DNA of 64,000 nucleotides, from the NCBI GenBank assembly GCA_030141605.1, contig JAQGDQ010000112.1, forward strand, positions 440,501 through 504,500, written 5' to 3'. Numbering within the stretch: position 1 is the stretch's first letter; each line of letters opens with the position of its first letter. A program made the translations under genes and the position numbers. Below the pieces are notes generated by a model, which saw nothing but the letters and a program-made list of their open reading frames with translations, was not told the DNA's origin and made no database searches. Of the stretch, positions 1 through 13,600 are shown piece after piece. Source of the stretch: Tubiluchus corallicola (taxonomy: Eukaryota > Priapulida > Priapulimorpha > Priapulimorphida > Tubiluchidae).

Positions 1-171
1 CACGTGGGAAGGGAGGTCATGGAAATGGAAGTGCTGGGAAATAGAAGAGGACGACACAAGCTGAGATGGTTCGAATGTATTAACGGAGACCTTAGAGAGA
101 AGAACATAAATGAAGAGATGGTCAACAACAGGAATGTATGGAGACGACTTATTCACAACGGCGACCCCGCA
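1..171 (+). mobile_element. 3' end of a non-LTR retrotransposon reverse transcriptase ORF (relic)
   Basis: One open frame runs from the window edge to a TAG at 169-171. It carries the usual C-terminal tail of RTE/CR1-type LINE proteins: an arginine-rich stretch followed by KLRWFECINGDLREKN and then WRRLIHNGDPA before the stop. The rest of the element lies to the left of the window. It is antisense to PDSS2 and probably sits in a PDSS2 intron. The clade (RTE or CR1) cannot be settled from 57 codons. Confidence 0.75.
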
Positions 172-1301
172 TAGGGAAAAGCTGAGAAGAAGAAGAAGAT
201 GTATATTAACCAGAATTAAAAAAATATCATTAAATCATCTTTCATGAAAATAAAATGAAATAAATAAACAAGAAACCTCTAAGTTTACGGCAAAATATAG
301 GAAAACAATTACAAACATAATACCAATGACAATACATGAGTGACAAAAAGGACATATTAAAAAGTACAATATTACAATAACTTATGACAATAATCAACTT
401 TTATAATGGCCAATTAACTGAAGGCACTAAAAACTTTCGTGTTAATCAGGATTCAAATGCAGAACCATGCGAGTTTTTATCACACCATGTGCAAATTGAG
501 ATTATCAGCCAATCTTAGAGGCATTACCACTAATCTCTTTTAGCAATTATAGCTCAAATATAAGTTTTAATAAAACAATTAATCAACTGAAATAGGATTT
601 TACATTATTTTTTACTTTGTTTAGATAATATTCCTGTTTATATTTACCAGTTGTTGTATAGTTAAAACCCCACCACGTGATGATGGAGTGAACTGTTTCA
701 GCCAATTAGAGCCATTTATTTAAACTATTTAGCAGGCAGTTTGACTCAAGCTGGTTTAAAGATAAATTTTAGGGCAGCGGTAGCTATAGCATTAGTGGCA
801 AAGCCGACATTCACTCAAGCCACAAAGCAACAGCCAAGACAAGCAAGTTACTTTCATAACTGTATAGCAAACAGAAATACTAAGCAGGTTTTTCAATGTT
901 TTGGGCTGCACTGGCTGAACATGAACAGCAAAAAATCCCAACAAATAACCAAGTGACATCTATAAATATAAAACCCCTTAATATTAGGTGAAGAAAGACA
1001 GGCTGATCTCATTCGTGGACATGTCTGGATAAACAACAAACGATATTATGCAAGCAATTAGAATACAAGTTATGTTGCTCCAGAAAATTTACTAAAAGTT
1101 TCACATGCAAGCTAAGAAATTTCGATATCTAAATGTATAAAAGCATGATTATGTATATAAGTCCAATGTAAGGCTTTGGTAAATATGCATTTATCCAACA
1201 ATTTTCCTGGTCACTCTCGACTACCTCGATTTAACAACACAAGCCATGCTCACAAACACAAATTACACAGCACTTCTTAGAAAAAAGCAAAAGCGACATA
1301 C
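172..1301. other. PDSS2: Intronic AT-rich DNA of PDSS2, nothing recognised
   Basis: Between the LINE tail and PDSS2 exon 2 I find no conserved exon on either strand. The next PDSS2 exon should encode a segment resembling ELIHTALLVHRG, and it is not present here, so the gene continues beyond the left edge. Short open frames in this stretch have no family resemblance. Confidence 0.5.
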
Positions 1302-2016
1302 CTATGTGTGATTCCGGCAACAGTCTCTTCATGATCGACACCATCAATAAGCTCTTGTTTTCCCAATCCTGCAGCTTTAGAAATAAGCAGGACTATCAAG
1401 CCTCTAGTCTGCAATCCATGCTTGCCATCATAGATCAAATGCCTAAAACAATCAAAGTTAGTATTTTATTAATATGTTGCATTCTATGCATATCAAAATA
1501 TGCTTAATCTAACACCTCTTTTGGGAATCGGTCTCATTTCTATAAACAGGAGACAGACCTTCAAAATGACAGACAATGAACTAATGAACAAATATAATAT
1601 TTTCTAGTGTTGCATCAATACAACATTAGGTTTCTGATATTAGTCATTATGACTAAAAAGTTAAGACTAAAGTCTAGGAATGTAGCAATTTTACATTAAA
1701 AAAACAATTAAATACTATACTTTGCTGTTTGTAACAATGGGTGCTGTGTCCCAACCAACTTCCTTACTTGAAGGGCAACGTTTGAGATCTCATCACTTAA
1801 AAGACAGCGGAGATTAAGATAGGAGGTTGAATAACCAACAACCTTCTCTGCTTCTGAAACAGTTGATTTCCAATCAGAATTTGAAGATGTCCCCCACAAG
1901 CTTATGCCCTTCCTTGTCGTCTGACAAACGCTAGGCCTCTCAGCTTTACAATTCGCTGCCTGTAGTTCCAATACATTTTTTGCTAAAATCCTTCTCATCA
2001 CTTTTGATGAAAACAT
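1302..2016 (-). CDS. PDSS2: PDSS2, all-trans-decaprenyl-diphosphate synthase subunit 2 (first two coding exons, partial)
   Basis: Coding exons on the minus strand are 2016-1721 and 1442-1302; the gene continues off the left edge. Exon 1 starts [14 protein letters not shown], an arginine-rich, acid-poor leader typical of a mitochondrial presequence. It then reads [19 protein letters not shown] and [20 protein letters not shown], nearly identical to human PDSS2. Exon 2 reads [17 protein letters not shown], also a close match. The exon 1 donor (GTATAG, phase 2) and exon 2 acceptor (TTTTAG) keep the frame, and exon 2 ends at a GTATGT donor, phase 2. PDSS2 is the regulatory subunit of the mitochondrial heteromeric polyprenyl diphosphate synthase that makes the coenzyme Q side chain; PDSS1 holds the DDxxD motifs. 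The prenyltransferase core is outside the window. It is divergent from MYCBP, with start codons about 1.0 kb apart. Confidence 0.93.
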
Positions 2017-2119
2017 GATAAAATCCCGAAAGACTTTGATTAACTACTCATCTAAGTAGTATCTGATTACGCTGTGTTTCCATATTGGACAACAAGTAAT
2101 TTATAGACAAATAATAACA

Positions 2120-2225
2120 GAGAAAACTCAAAATGAATAAAGCATCCAGAGAAGATCGGAGGGATAAAAAGCAGTCATTTATGCTTAACTCCTATCCACT
2201 GCGGTAAGCTGTAAGTAAAACAGAA
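2120..2225 (+). repeat. Copy of a dispersed repeat shared with 14500-14605
   Basis: The stretch CCAGAGAAGATCGGAGGGAT, then AAAAAGCAGTCATTTATG, CCTATC and GCTGTAAG, recurs with substitutions at 14515-14605, where it directly follows the C terminus of a LINE ORF. A weaker match containing CCGACTCCTATCGGCC is near 24610. It is probably LINE 3' untranslated sequence. Confidence 0.5.
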
Positions 2226-2556
2226 AATTAACCACAATTTACTAACTAAATGCATGCTGTATCTGGTAATACAGGTAATCTTCAATCTATGAGCTATCAT
2301 GAAAGACAAACCAATTTTATCAAACGCCAGTAAAAAAGTCGGAATGAAAGAAAAAATCAAAAACAAAATTGTTAATGAGATAGAAAACGGACGCAAAAAA
2401 TAGTGAATACCACCACAAAATTAAGATTTTTTTAAAGAAAATCAACTGCGCCTGAATAAATACGTAACGAAATCAAGTCCCTCAGATATTAAAAATTTGT
2501 GTTGAGGCTAAATATGGTCTAGGTTAAGCTAAATTACGAGAACTGGTTTATAAATG

Positions 2557-2661
2557 ATTTTTATGTGTAATGTGTAGGAATGAACAAGGCAATACAGAGC
2601 ATTTGTTTTCATGTAAAACGTATGAGAAAATCACAGCAAATTATACAGAAGGAGTTTAATG
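2557..2661 (+). mobile_element. Decayed C-terminal zinc-knuckle of a non-LTR reverse transcriptase
   Basis: The frame reads FLCVMCRNEQGNTEHLFSCK and then stops after about a dozen more residues. The spacing Cx2C...THLF/EHLFxC is the zf-RVT motif found after the RT domain in LINE proteins. No RT core is visible beside it, so it is an isolated fragment inside the PDSS2/MYCBP divergent region. Confidence 0.55.
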
Positions 2662-3035
2662 ATGTTACAAATGATTGTAGTACTGAAAAACTTTTGAAAG
2701 CATCATGGTTTATACAATACTGTCTGTGCTATAGAAAAATACGACAGGTGGGGACATGAATGAATACTGTGATAATGATTGATATTTAAATATGCGGTGT
2801 TTGAAGCCTTTGCAAACGATTGTCGTTTGCCCATATCAGACGGAAGGGGCGCGAAAAATCACGGAAATCACAGTCGCCAGTAGATGGCACATCGCAATCG
2901 GTGCTTTAGTAATTTTTCTATAGCACGAGGTTTGAAACTCGTTTGAAGAATTTTTAACAAAGGCACTGTACATAGTGCTGTAGCAACTGTAAATAAAATA
3001 TCTTCACTGTTGTGAAATCAAACAGTTTGTGATCG

Positions 3036-5582
3036 ATGGCAGCGTCTTATAAGGTTTCTTGTTTTATCTCAATCACTGGATTAAGCCAACTACTGTTGAA
3101 CTAGTATTCATACTATATAGCCTAGGTCTATTTACTGTATCCTGTTAGCCTGAGATAGCCTGTAATACTAGATGCTGTAGATAATGTAGTAAGGGCTGAG
3201 GCTATTGCTACAGTATCAGTAACAGTCACGGTATCCTATAGCACGTCTATGTTGTAAAACTTAATTATATTAAGCTATATTAAGGGTTGAGTGAGTATTC
3301 TCAGAGAAACTACATTCATTATTTCTTCACAAACTAAACATCATTGCAAAATTTGAACTTGTGCTTGAGTGGAAAAATAATAGAAAATAGAAGAGTGTGT
3401 GAGAGAGGAAGGAAGTGAAGCAGGCATTGCCACTGCAAATGATATATGCAAATAAGTTCAAATATTTTTCATCCATAGAATGCACTGACTCACTGGTTGG
3501 TTAAAATCGTGTTTGGATTCCTGTGATATCCCTGCCTTGTTGTTTTAATTAGGAGATCAATAAAAAATGTCTGTTTATGTCTTTTATGATGATTACTATT
3601 ATGATGAGAGACTGATGAATGTCTTAAAATGAGAGACTATTTTGGCCTTTTCAGACATTTGAATAGCGTATTTAATATACAATGATTTTTTATACTACAT
3701 TTTATAGCCAAGTTAATTTTGCCTTATTTTTATCAGGTAGCAGATTCGAAGCGTGAGGAGTATCGAAAGTACTTGGAAAAGACGGGTGTGATTGATGCAC
3801 TAACTAAAGGTCAGTGTCTCTGTGACTCAATTAATGAAGTTATATAAAGTTCTTATCCTATAATTTCATTTTGATAGTTTTAAAAATTTCTTTTTAAAGC
3901 AGAAATGCTGGCTTAGTTTTCAAATGATTTCTGAATATTTATAATTTTTATGAGTGTGTTCAGGTGATGAAAGAATGTTTATTGCTATTTATTTTTTGTC
4001 ATTTTCAGTTTTGGTGATGTTGTATGAGGAACCTGAGAAACCAGAAAATGCATTAGAGTATCCTTTTTATTTAAAAATATTTACTCTGTAGTGAAATGAA
4101 AGACATGCGTGGACATTTGTATTTCTTCTTAAAACTCATTCACCATTTTCCTTGTATTGCAGTTTGTTGCATTGGCTTCATAAAAAAAGAACTTATTACA
4201 CCCTTCTAGAGACACTCACAATTTGTTTGAGACCATGAACTATCTTGCACATTTGTGAAATGTGATTTTTGACCTCATCACCTAAGTACTGGTAACCTGG
4301 AAGTTTTCCAGTTTAGCTCACACAACTGTTTGAATGTCACAGCTGGGGGGGGGGGGTATATAACGAGGTTTGTATTTTCCTGACCTAAATGTGCACAGGT
4401 TTCTGCAGAAGCATCTAGGCATTGCTGGTCCAGAAGGACCTGTGGTTGAAGACATGAAATTAGAGATAGAACAGCTCAAGCAGCAAGTTGAACAGCTGCA
4501 ACAGGAAAATGCTGATCTCAAAGAAAAAGTAATTATATAAATTTAAATTATAAATGAATCTTTAGTTACTGAGTAATACTGACCTGTAGTTGGCAATATA
4601 ATTGGATCAGTGCCAATAGGTAGTACCAACTCGTTGTTCTTCTACTAAGATTGTAGATTATACTTTTTGGTAGGTTATTGTATCTAGAATGTAGATAATA
4701 GAAATGGTGATCCAAGTCAAAATGAAATGTGTAGCTATGGAAAAGGTGTCATATCTGACTCAGTGATTTTCTAGACTGTGGTAAACATGTAACATTGTTT
4801 TGATGTTTTTTCACTATTATTTTCATAATAATAAGGCCCAGAAATTACTATGATTTCTAAAGGTAGTGGTTAATCTGTAATTTCCACATCGTGGTTGAGC
4901 TTGTCCAGTTGACAGTTTTGCTTATTAATTTAGGGTGGTTTCTATCCTATTACAGTGATATTCATATTTTTTCAAATGTTTTTTTCACTTTACTGTACAA
5001 TTGTACAATGCAGTATTAAGCATATCTGCACCAGACTCGTTAAAGCCCCCTAAACCTCTTGAATGATGTTTCAGTTTTTTATGGAGCAGAGGAAGACATG
5101 AAAGTGCTTGCATATTTACTTTTTAGAACTGTAGGGCTGATTGTAAGGTGCAAACTCACTGTTTTGTTCAAACCAGCTTGTTTTTGAGACATTTGTAGCA
5201 GATGAAATTATTTTAATGCTGCTCCAGTTCTAATGTGGAGCTTATGAAGTAACTTTTTCTGACCACCTTACTTTATGAAGTAACACCACAGGTCTCGTCC
5301 ATCAAACAAGAATAGTTACTTCCACTATTTATTCTGAATACCATATGATGACTTAGAACGAAGTTTTGACCATGTGTTTTAGTTATACTTACGTTTGTGT
5401 TTCCACACCTGTATAACATCACACAGTAATTGAAACGAAGTGATGGAGCAATCATCCTTGGTTATTTCTATTTAGTACTTGCTTTACCCGCTGCTTAATC
5501 TTAACAATTTTTACAGCTGCAAGCCGCTACGGGTGAGACGGAAGGTGGAGAGGCAGCTCAAGTGGCAAACGAAGGATCGTAA
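3036..5582 (+). CDS. MYCBP: MYCBP (AMY-1), c-Myc-binding protein
   Basis: Five coding exons: 3036-3053, 3737-3809, 4009-4057, 4399-4528 and 5517-5582, giving 111 aa (human 103). Exon 1 encodes only MAASYK, matching human MAHYK in length and splice position. The rest contains ADSKREEYRKYLEKTGVIDA, VLVMLYEEPEKPENALEFL and HLGIAGPEGP, then a C-terminal coiled coil (EIEQLKQQVEQLQQENADLK) and a short acidic tail. All four introns are GT-AG and keep the frame. MYCBP is a small helical adaptor. It binds c-Myc and A-kinase anchoring proteins, and its Chlamydomonas relative FAP174 is axonemal. It is divergent from PDSS2. The CFAP91 gene further right encodes a known MYCBP partner. Confidence 0.95.
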
Positions 5583-7150
5583 CTGTTCTTGATCAAGATC
5601 TTTGGTGATATTGGAACGACATGGTTAGAAAGTTTATGCGAAATATCTCACTACATTGAGTCGTATAAATTATTCATTTCGGTCATTGAAAACAACTCAT
5701 TCGCTTATTACATTTAAGTCTTAGCATGAAATTTCACACATGAGTGACATCACGCACTTGTCAGTGTTATACGGTTCACAACTAGTTCAACAAGTTTGCA
5801 AAATGAAATTGCTCTGCACACTCTAATGTTTCTTATCAAATTGTTAACCTTTCCAATCGTTTTGCAAAACAGGGCTTGCAAAAACTGCTCATACAAGAAT
5901 TATTGAAAAAATGCAATGATGCAGAAACAGAATGCAGACATGCCGCTCTCTACTGCGGACTGTCTAAGAGCCAGTTAGCAGACAAAACATGAACACTTAT
6001 GAGATTCGTTATTATTTTTAGCTGTCTGCTGACAATGAGAAAACATAAAGTGCCAAATGAATATGTCATGCGCCACCATGTCAACTCCACATTTATGTGA
6101 TCTTTTTTTGTTTGTATAGGCCTAATTTATAATCTTATTAACTAGAAAATGCAGCGTAGAATTTGGTAAATATACACTTTTTATGGATCACAGTTTATTG
6201 AATATTAATGCAGCCTATGCTATAGTTTTTTTGAAGTGAATTCATATTAAGACATATGGGAAACAACTAAAAGAGTTTGTAATTTAGTTGTTTCCAATGG
6301 CACTGCAGTTCCAATAAAATCTGCAGTTTGTATAAAATGAAAATCTGACGTAGACCCGATGAAGATCATATTTAGGTGAAACATTTTACTTGGGTATAAG
6401 AATCCTTGTTTTCAGTATGTTTATAGACATGCCGTGCACAGTTTGTTCTCTGTACAAATGTGAGAATGTGATTATCGAACTAAAATGTTTTATGAGAGAT
6501 GGTTCATAAATAAGATTAAAACTACTAGGAATACCTCCTTCATTTTGAGCTTAGACAATTAAGTAGCATTTTTAGATACCAGGGAAAATGAATGTCAGTT
6601 AGATAACTAGTTTGTTCGGTTGTTTGACTTGCTTACTATTGGCATTAACATTCTTGATGAACATCACTAAAACTTTGTTCCTATGCATGCAAGCTTATTA
6701 GAATGTACATACGGTTGCTTGTGTACATACGTAAATGGGATAACCTTAAAGGTCAGTACTTACTGATCGCAGTTTAATGGATTTGATTTTTGTAAAGCAA
6801 ACTTTGGATTAAAACTGGTTTTTGAGTGGATATGATTTAAAATACTCATTTTTTGTCTTCTTGTACCTGTGATTAAACTAAAATCGGAATAAAAAATGTG
6901 CAATATTTGATGCATTAAATTTCTCTAGCAACCAAAAACTACGATGTGCATTATCAATGATGTACTGGCATAATGAACTGCCTGTGTTTGTACTGTCTAT
7001 TTGTAATGCAAGTTATGATATTATAAAATGTAAGTATTGTGTATTTTCCTTAGTTTATCTTTATGAAGTGCAACTATGCAAGCTGTAATGTCGTAAATAG
7101 TTTGTCCATAATTGAAAAAATAATAAAAACTGATATTTTTTAAGATGTGC
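5583..7150 (+). other. MYCBP: MYCBP 3' untranslated region (probable)
   Basis: No further coding exon follows the MYCBP stop. Candidate plus-strand poly(A) signals (AATAAA) occur at about 6888, in AATAATAAAAAC near 7120, and near 7840. Which one is used cannot be decided here. No conserved frame was found on either strand. Confidence 0.4.
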
Positions 7151-7957
7151 AGATTATTCACTTTCTATGTTTTTGAGAAGCACGTTAGAAATGAGACGCA
7201 CTTACAGCTTACTAGTATTCGGATGGTGACTCTAGTATTTGATTGTAGAGTGGTACATGTTGTTTGCACAATTTTTTCGTTTTGTTAGAGTTTAGAAATG
7301 AGTGGAAAATACTTTCTAAACTAGTTGTATGCTCGTTTGCTCAACACTGCTTGTCTCTTGTGACTGTAAGACAGACTAACACTTTGAGGGACATTCTGCT
7401 CTAATGTCTCAGACTGTTCAAGCGGTTTATAATTTTTAATTTAGTCAAGTAGTTTGACTGATGGCATATTCAGTGAAGTTCATATAAGCCAGATCACCAT
7501 ATTGAAACAGTCGTCTTAATTAAAAACCTAAGTCAATGTGCAAAAAGTAGGTGGGAAATTTACGATTTTATGCTTTGCTTATCTAGCCGATTTACTTGCT
7601 TTTCCATAATTCTTTATCTCCTTAGCCGATTGCTTGTTGATTCTGTTTTGCTTTTTGTGGAATGTTCTTTTCATTGTTTAGTAACAGAATTGATCATAGG
7701 CACTGTTTCGTTAAATTTGTTAATTTGCAATTGTAGTTTAGTTTTATTTTGTCTTATGTATTGGTCTCCACACATTTATAATATAAGAGCAACATGCTGA
7801 TATTTTTGTTATCCTAAATTATAAAAAAGAAAATATTGAAATAAAGCTTGTAAATAAATGTGGATGATGAATTGTTTTCATATACTGAACATTCACACTT
7901 ACACTTATGAGTACTTGTACATGTATAGTGGAGTATGCAGCAGAATTAATTTTACTT

Positions 7958-8436
7958 CAGACCTGCCAACTATTTGACATAAAAATGAGTTTGAAACATA
8001 GAAAGCCCATCAGTCATTTTACCTCTGCCAAGAGTCCAGAAGGGAGAGATCTTCCCCGAATTTTTTGTATTTTTGGGTATGAAAGTCAAATTATCAAACA
8101 ATTAAGGAAAAATTAGGACGATTTTTGGGTACTACTGAGCTTTTCTATGCTGTTGTTAGAGTTCACTGTGTTTTATTATTATTATGTTTTTTGTACAAAT
8201 GAAAATGCTTAGTAGCACCCAAAAATGCTTAACTTGTCAATAATCATAATACCTTTCAGTATAATGTACAATGTGAAACTCATGAAGACTACTGTACTGT
8301 TGAGAGTTGGTACTGATGGTAAAAGAAGCCAGGTGATTTGTAAACTTGCGTGTGAAGTACTAAATACGCGAGAACTGAAATTTTATGCATGTGCGCGCGA
8401 ATGACAAACTGCATGAGATGAGTGTTGGCAGGTCTA
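7958..8436. mobile_element. Short non-autonomous DNA transposon (MITE-like), about 0.48 kb
   Basis: The left end reads AGACCTGCCAAC and the right end is its inverse complement, GTTGGCAGGTCT (8424-8435). Inside, a second inverted repeat pairs ATTTTTGGGTACTACTGAGC (8121-8140) with 8207-8226, two mismatches, spacer 66 bases. There is no coding capacity beyond short frames. A clear target duplication was not found, so the exact ends are uncertain. It lies downstream of MYCBP. Confidence 0.55.
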
Positions 8437-10613
8437 CCGTCTGTATGTATATTTATCAAGTCTTATCTTTAAGAGAAATAGTTACAGCCATGAAAAACAA
8501 GATCATGTTTTTAGTAGTTGTTACATTCATTTTTTATTTTGTTTCATTTAACTGAAGGCGTGTGCTGATTTACTCAGTCACGGTATCCAACTTTGAATCT
8601 GGATATTACTAAATCTTAACGCACAATGCTCGCAGAAACGCAAATCAGATGCAGGGGCAGCTTATATCAAGATTTATAACTTAGTAAATTATCTGAAAGT
8701 TCCTCGGTATGTTCTGACGGACAATTTCAAGGATGTTTCTATTCATTAATGCATGTATTTTTAGCTGCATATTACCAAGATTTGCACATACACAGCTTTA
8801 ATTTATCAAAACTTCACAAATGACATTATGATCATTTATTTAAATAAACTGATAAAGTGGAAACAATACAGAAAATGTATGCAAATGCAATATTTTATAC
8901 AAAACAATAGTACAATTTCTGCATATCTAAGAAGAGTCATACAACTCATCAAGCATGAAAAGCATCTAATCCTGCCCAAAAGTCACATTCCCAAAAACAA
9001 AGAGGAACTTAGGTAAATTACAGAATAAGGGTAAACTTTGTTCAATTTTGTAAAACAGAAAGAAAGGAGAAATAGAAAGACAAAAAACAAGGAAAGCACG
9101 GTGACAGGAAGATCAACAAGGAAGCAAAAAAGAAAGCATTTAACAGTAGCCGACAAAATAAACAACTGCAAATACCCGATGGTACAGTCGAGTACACTTC
9201 TTTAGCAAAAGAAGATAAAACAATTAGCAATATAAAAATCAACAAATTATTTCCTGTTTAATGAAACAGTGGCTGACATAACTACTTGTCAACTTGTATG
9301 GCTTTTCCCTCATTCACTGAACATACAAGAATTTGCAAAACTTTTCATAGGTAAATTACTAGTACAAGACATGAAGGCATTGACCATGCACTCTTGCATA
9401 CTTGTAACATAGTCCATTCCAATTTTTTCTGCAAACATTCTTTGTGTAAAAAAAAACTTGCACATTTATTTACTATGCAAATCTGAAATTCTTAAATAAC
9501 AATGTATGGATGTGGATAAATATAAAAAACGACAACTAAACTTCCGCTAGTAATTTCCCACAATAATGTGGCCAAAGTGCATACAAGAAACTGCAGACTG
9601 TTATGAGCAAATATATACACAGTCATGAAAATTAGAAGTACGAAGCAAATGCTAATAGAAAAAGCTCGAGTCTACATACAAAGTTTATCATTAACTTTCT
9701 TGCTGAAGTCATACTACCTGCTTTACCACCCAGGCAACACGTATATATAACAAGCCGATACAGTATCAGATTATTATTTACAAATAAATGAAAATTGGTA
9801 GCAATAATGACATTAACAGCTGTTATTACAGACATCTACGTAAGTAGCTAAGTTTTACTATTCAACTACAGTAAACTACGTATAACTGGAACTGATATAA
9901 CTCGAATTCTTGAGCACCTCGAACAGATCTCGTGGAACGGATTTTCCCTTTAACAAACATCGCACAACTCGAAATTTGTAACTTGAATTATCACATAGAT
10001 CAAACCGAATTCCCGGTACGATTCTCAAGAATCTGATTGAATTTACCTCATCTATCTGGAACAAGCCTCCAAGTAAGAAGTCTTATGCAAAAGTGGACAC
10101 CACATTACGATTTTAACTGCTAGTTTGTGTAAAAATACTAAGATTTCCTGTATTGCCTTAGCAGAATGCTGTACACGATATGGTCTAGCGAGTGTGGTTT
10201 AATGTAGACCATAACAAAATTACTGCCGAATTCTATTAACCATGCTATTCAACTACAATAGAGGTGGACCGGTCATTTTATTTTTGATTATTCATAAATA
10301 TTGTTGTCTGATACTTGATTAAAGGCCAAGTTTGTCATTTTCACAGGCTAAAGTTTACTAGCATAATATCCGACGCTAATGAGTGACTCAATCTTGTTTT
10401 CTTGTGAACATTGTCTAATTCATACTTTCCCACAACCCCAAAAAAATTTTTCCAGTCCTGAGGTTTTTGAGTTATACATAGGTTAATGTATTTCGTTTTG
10501 TTTGTATAAAAGTGCTGACTTGCACAAAGCTAATGCTTACTGAATGATGACATTAAACTTGCTGTGCACATTTGAGCTAAGAATAAAGCAAACTTCTAAT
10601 GGTATAAATGTTT
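8437..10613. other. Convergent intergenic DNA between MYCBP and VBP1
   Basis: No conserved exon is seen. The region holds AT-rich unique DNA and, from 9869, a fragment that starts with CAGTAAACTACGTATAACTG after a TA. That resembles a Tigger/pogo terminal repeat; its right end was not found. The VBP1 3' UTR must occupy the right part, with a minus-strand poly(A) signal possibly near 10275. Confidence 0.4.
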
Positions 10614-13600
10614 TCAATCTCCACTACTATTACCACTGCTATTATTGGCCGCTTGCCGTCGCTTTACATCCCAGTTGAAGACACGTGCCATGTTGACCTC
10701 GGTCGTCGTGTACTGGTCACGCAAAAAATCGAGGTCATTGTCAACTTGAGTTAAACTCGAAGTTGCAGCTTGTAGGTTTTTAGTCAGTAATGATTCGGCT
10801 TCATCTACTGGATATTCCAGCATAACATTCGCCTGCAATGAAAATAACATATATCAGAGAATTTTTTATGATCCAAAAGCTTGCAAGTTAAGAGCAAAAG
10901 TCTACAGTTACGTAGCTACAAGGAAGACACAGCTAATGAAGAATGGCACTAAGGGTCCCGTGAAGATTCAAGTCAGAATACGAAGTATAACAAAAAGCCC
11001 AAGTTTGAAGCATAAGTGTTATATGATGCTAGGTAAGAAATAAGTAAAAAAGTTTACATGAAATATTATGCATATTCAAAACAATGGGTTCAATAAACAA
11101 TTACTATTTGAATATAATTAACAATGGTGTAAAATGTAGCAGTAAATCTCGTCAAAGACTCCCAGCAAATGAACTTCTGCAAAAACTTTAGACACCGCTT
11201 AGCATCTACTTTTTACAACAAAGATGTATATCAAGTTCAACAATATGATCATCAACACTGATAACTGTGGCAATCGATCACTCATAAGGGCATTCAAGTG
11301 ACTCTTCCAAAGTATAACATTTAAGCACAAATTTAGGTACAATCCATCTACATTACAAATTACATTACACCATTCAAACGTACCCCAAGCCAAAGACAAA
11401 CTCGATCTGTTGGCGGAACTTTTGCTTTGCAATAAAGTTGATCTGAGAGAAGAAACCTTGTATCTAGAACTTCGGATTTTTCCTGCAAAGAAAACAGAAT
11501 GATAATAAATTGATAAGAGCAAATATCAAAAAAACCATGCACCATTACAGTGATAATCATGCATTCATAATGCTCCATCAGCCTCAATAAAGCTTCCAAC
11601 TGTTATGAGAAATGGCATGCAAGTGCCAACAATGGAAATTTTTTGCAAGATGACATGATAAGATGACACGTCCTTGTTCATTAGTGAGACATCCGTGAAG
11701 CTAAATCTTTGAGAACCTCAGACAAGAATTGGTAAAGCTGAATCAATGTTTAAATGATCATTTGAGGCCTTTTGGTACCACACACTTAGTCATTTGTCGA
11801 CCCATTAGATCCAACATCATGTCAACTTTACTTCCTGTGCTACACTTTATCACACAAACAGTGCTGAATAAGAAATTGACAAATATGGAAATGAATGAAG
11901 AAATTCTGTATATTTTAACGTCCTAAAGACTTCAGATGCTAATTAATTTAGAAGAATAAGCACGAATGTTACATCTGGTTAACAAGCCTAGATTGTAATC
12001 TCAGCTCAGAACTATCAAAGAAAAGAAACATTTTTAGTTATACTCTTATCTCTCTTTTGATGGAAAAACCACATCCACGTTTCAGATGACCAATGTGTTG
12101 GTCATTCTGAACTAAAATTAAAAGGCTTCTTCATATGTTTTGCAATACTGCCCAACACTGGAGAACGCAATGGTGAATCTTACAATGGTACAAGGGCGGG
12201 TACAGTGGACATCGGTCTATTTTTCGATTATAACTGAATTCCGCCCATGGGTCCGAGTTTATTATCAAATATTTTCTTCGCGGGTATTTAGACATAGTTG
12301 GGTAGATGTGCACCTGGAGTTTTGATAAACTATGATTCTTTAAGGAAGTAATGAAAACAACAAAGAGATAGGTAAGATAATTTAACGGATCAAAATTGTT
12401 GCTAAAAAGAAAGAAGAGATTAACCATACAGGTCCTTCATCTACAGTACAGACATTTGGAGCGACCTGAAAACAGACATTCACAGGCAGGAAAACAGCGA
12501 AAAACAGACCAAAGAAGATATGGTACAATATGACTGTTTATTGAAAAAGGTTTACAGAAAATGCAAATCACCAATGCGAACAGCAACAAATAGTAACAGA
12601 TGGAACACGATGGAAGAATGTTCCAACAGCAAGAGAAGACACTAAAACACAAGAAAAGAGAAGAAGAGAAGTATAAATTCATTGTCATCCTGAAAAATGC
12701 AAAAACCATAATATAAAAAGCGAAATGCATAGACCACTAAAAAAAGCTTAGAGCACAAACTGTATAATGGTGGTTCTACAAAAGCTGAATGAAGAAACTG
12801 AGTACGAATTTAGCCATTCACTAACCTTACATAGTTGTACAGCTATAACATGCTAAAATACCATTCAACGTAAGTGGTATCGTCATCCCAAACTAGTCAG
12901 GCAAACTTATGAGTAGTTATTACATGCACTTACTTATAAGTCATTTAAAAATTATAAGTCATAAAAAGCATTTAATATTTAGCTGTCAACATACCTGCTT
13001 ACTTTTTAGATGCTTCAGTATGTCTAGCGTCTGCTTAATATCTGGTATTTGACCCTTTAATCTAAAAGAAACATAATGCAATATTAAATTCTCTTATACA
13101 AACATATTGCAGTTACATCACTTGTCAGGCTATATTATAAACTCCTCAAAATCAAATTATGAAAGGCTATTTCATTTGTAAATGTTCAAATATATTCCAG
13201 CCTGTTATTAAAAGCTTCTCCTGCAGCCATTCTTATTAGTTGCATGGCAACATCAATTTTTTCCACGAAGTGCCTTTCTTTGCGGAGTAGGGATGTTCCA
13301 CTTACAAGGCAGAAACCTTAGGGGACTAGGCCACCATATTTCCCGGTGATTAACTGGGAAAAACAATCTAATGAATTAGAATATGCACTTGTAAAATTAA
13401 ATGACCCTTAAAATAAATTATAAATTCCAATAATAATTATAGAGAATTTTACAAATTGGTACAAATGTATTTATCCAGAGAATTATCAGAACTTCAGCAA
13501 ACATTTTGCTAAGATTAAAGCATTTAAGGCTCAGCAACAAAATATGCGAAAATATATTTTATAATATCATAAACTATCATATAAACTGCTAAATTAAACT

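Larger units (their letters stand above)
2017..3035. promoter_or_regulatory. Shared upstream region between divergent PDSS2 and MYCBP
   Basis: These 1.0 kb must hold the promoters of both genes, since PDSS2 starts leftwards at 2016 and MYCBP rightwards at 3036. The region also contains a LINE-tail-like repeat (about 2120-2225) and a reverse-transcriptase remnant (2557-2661). The most promoter-like part is 2820-3035, which is richer in G+C than its surroundings and has ETS-like CGGAAG near 2840. No TATA box is convincing. Confidence 0.4.
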
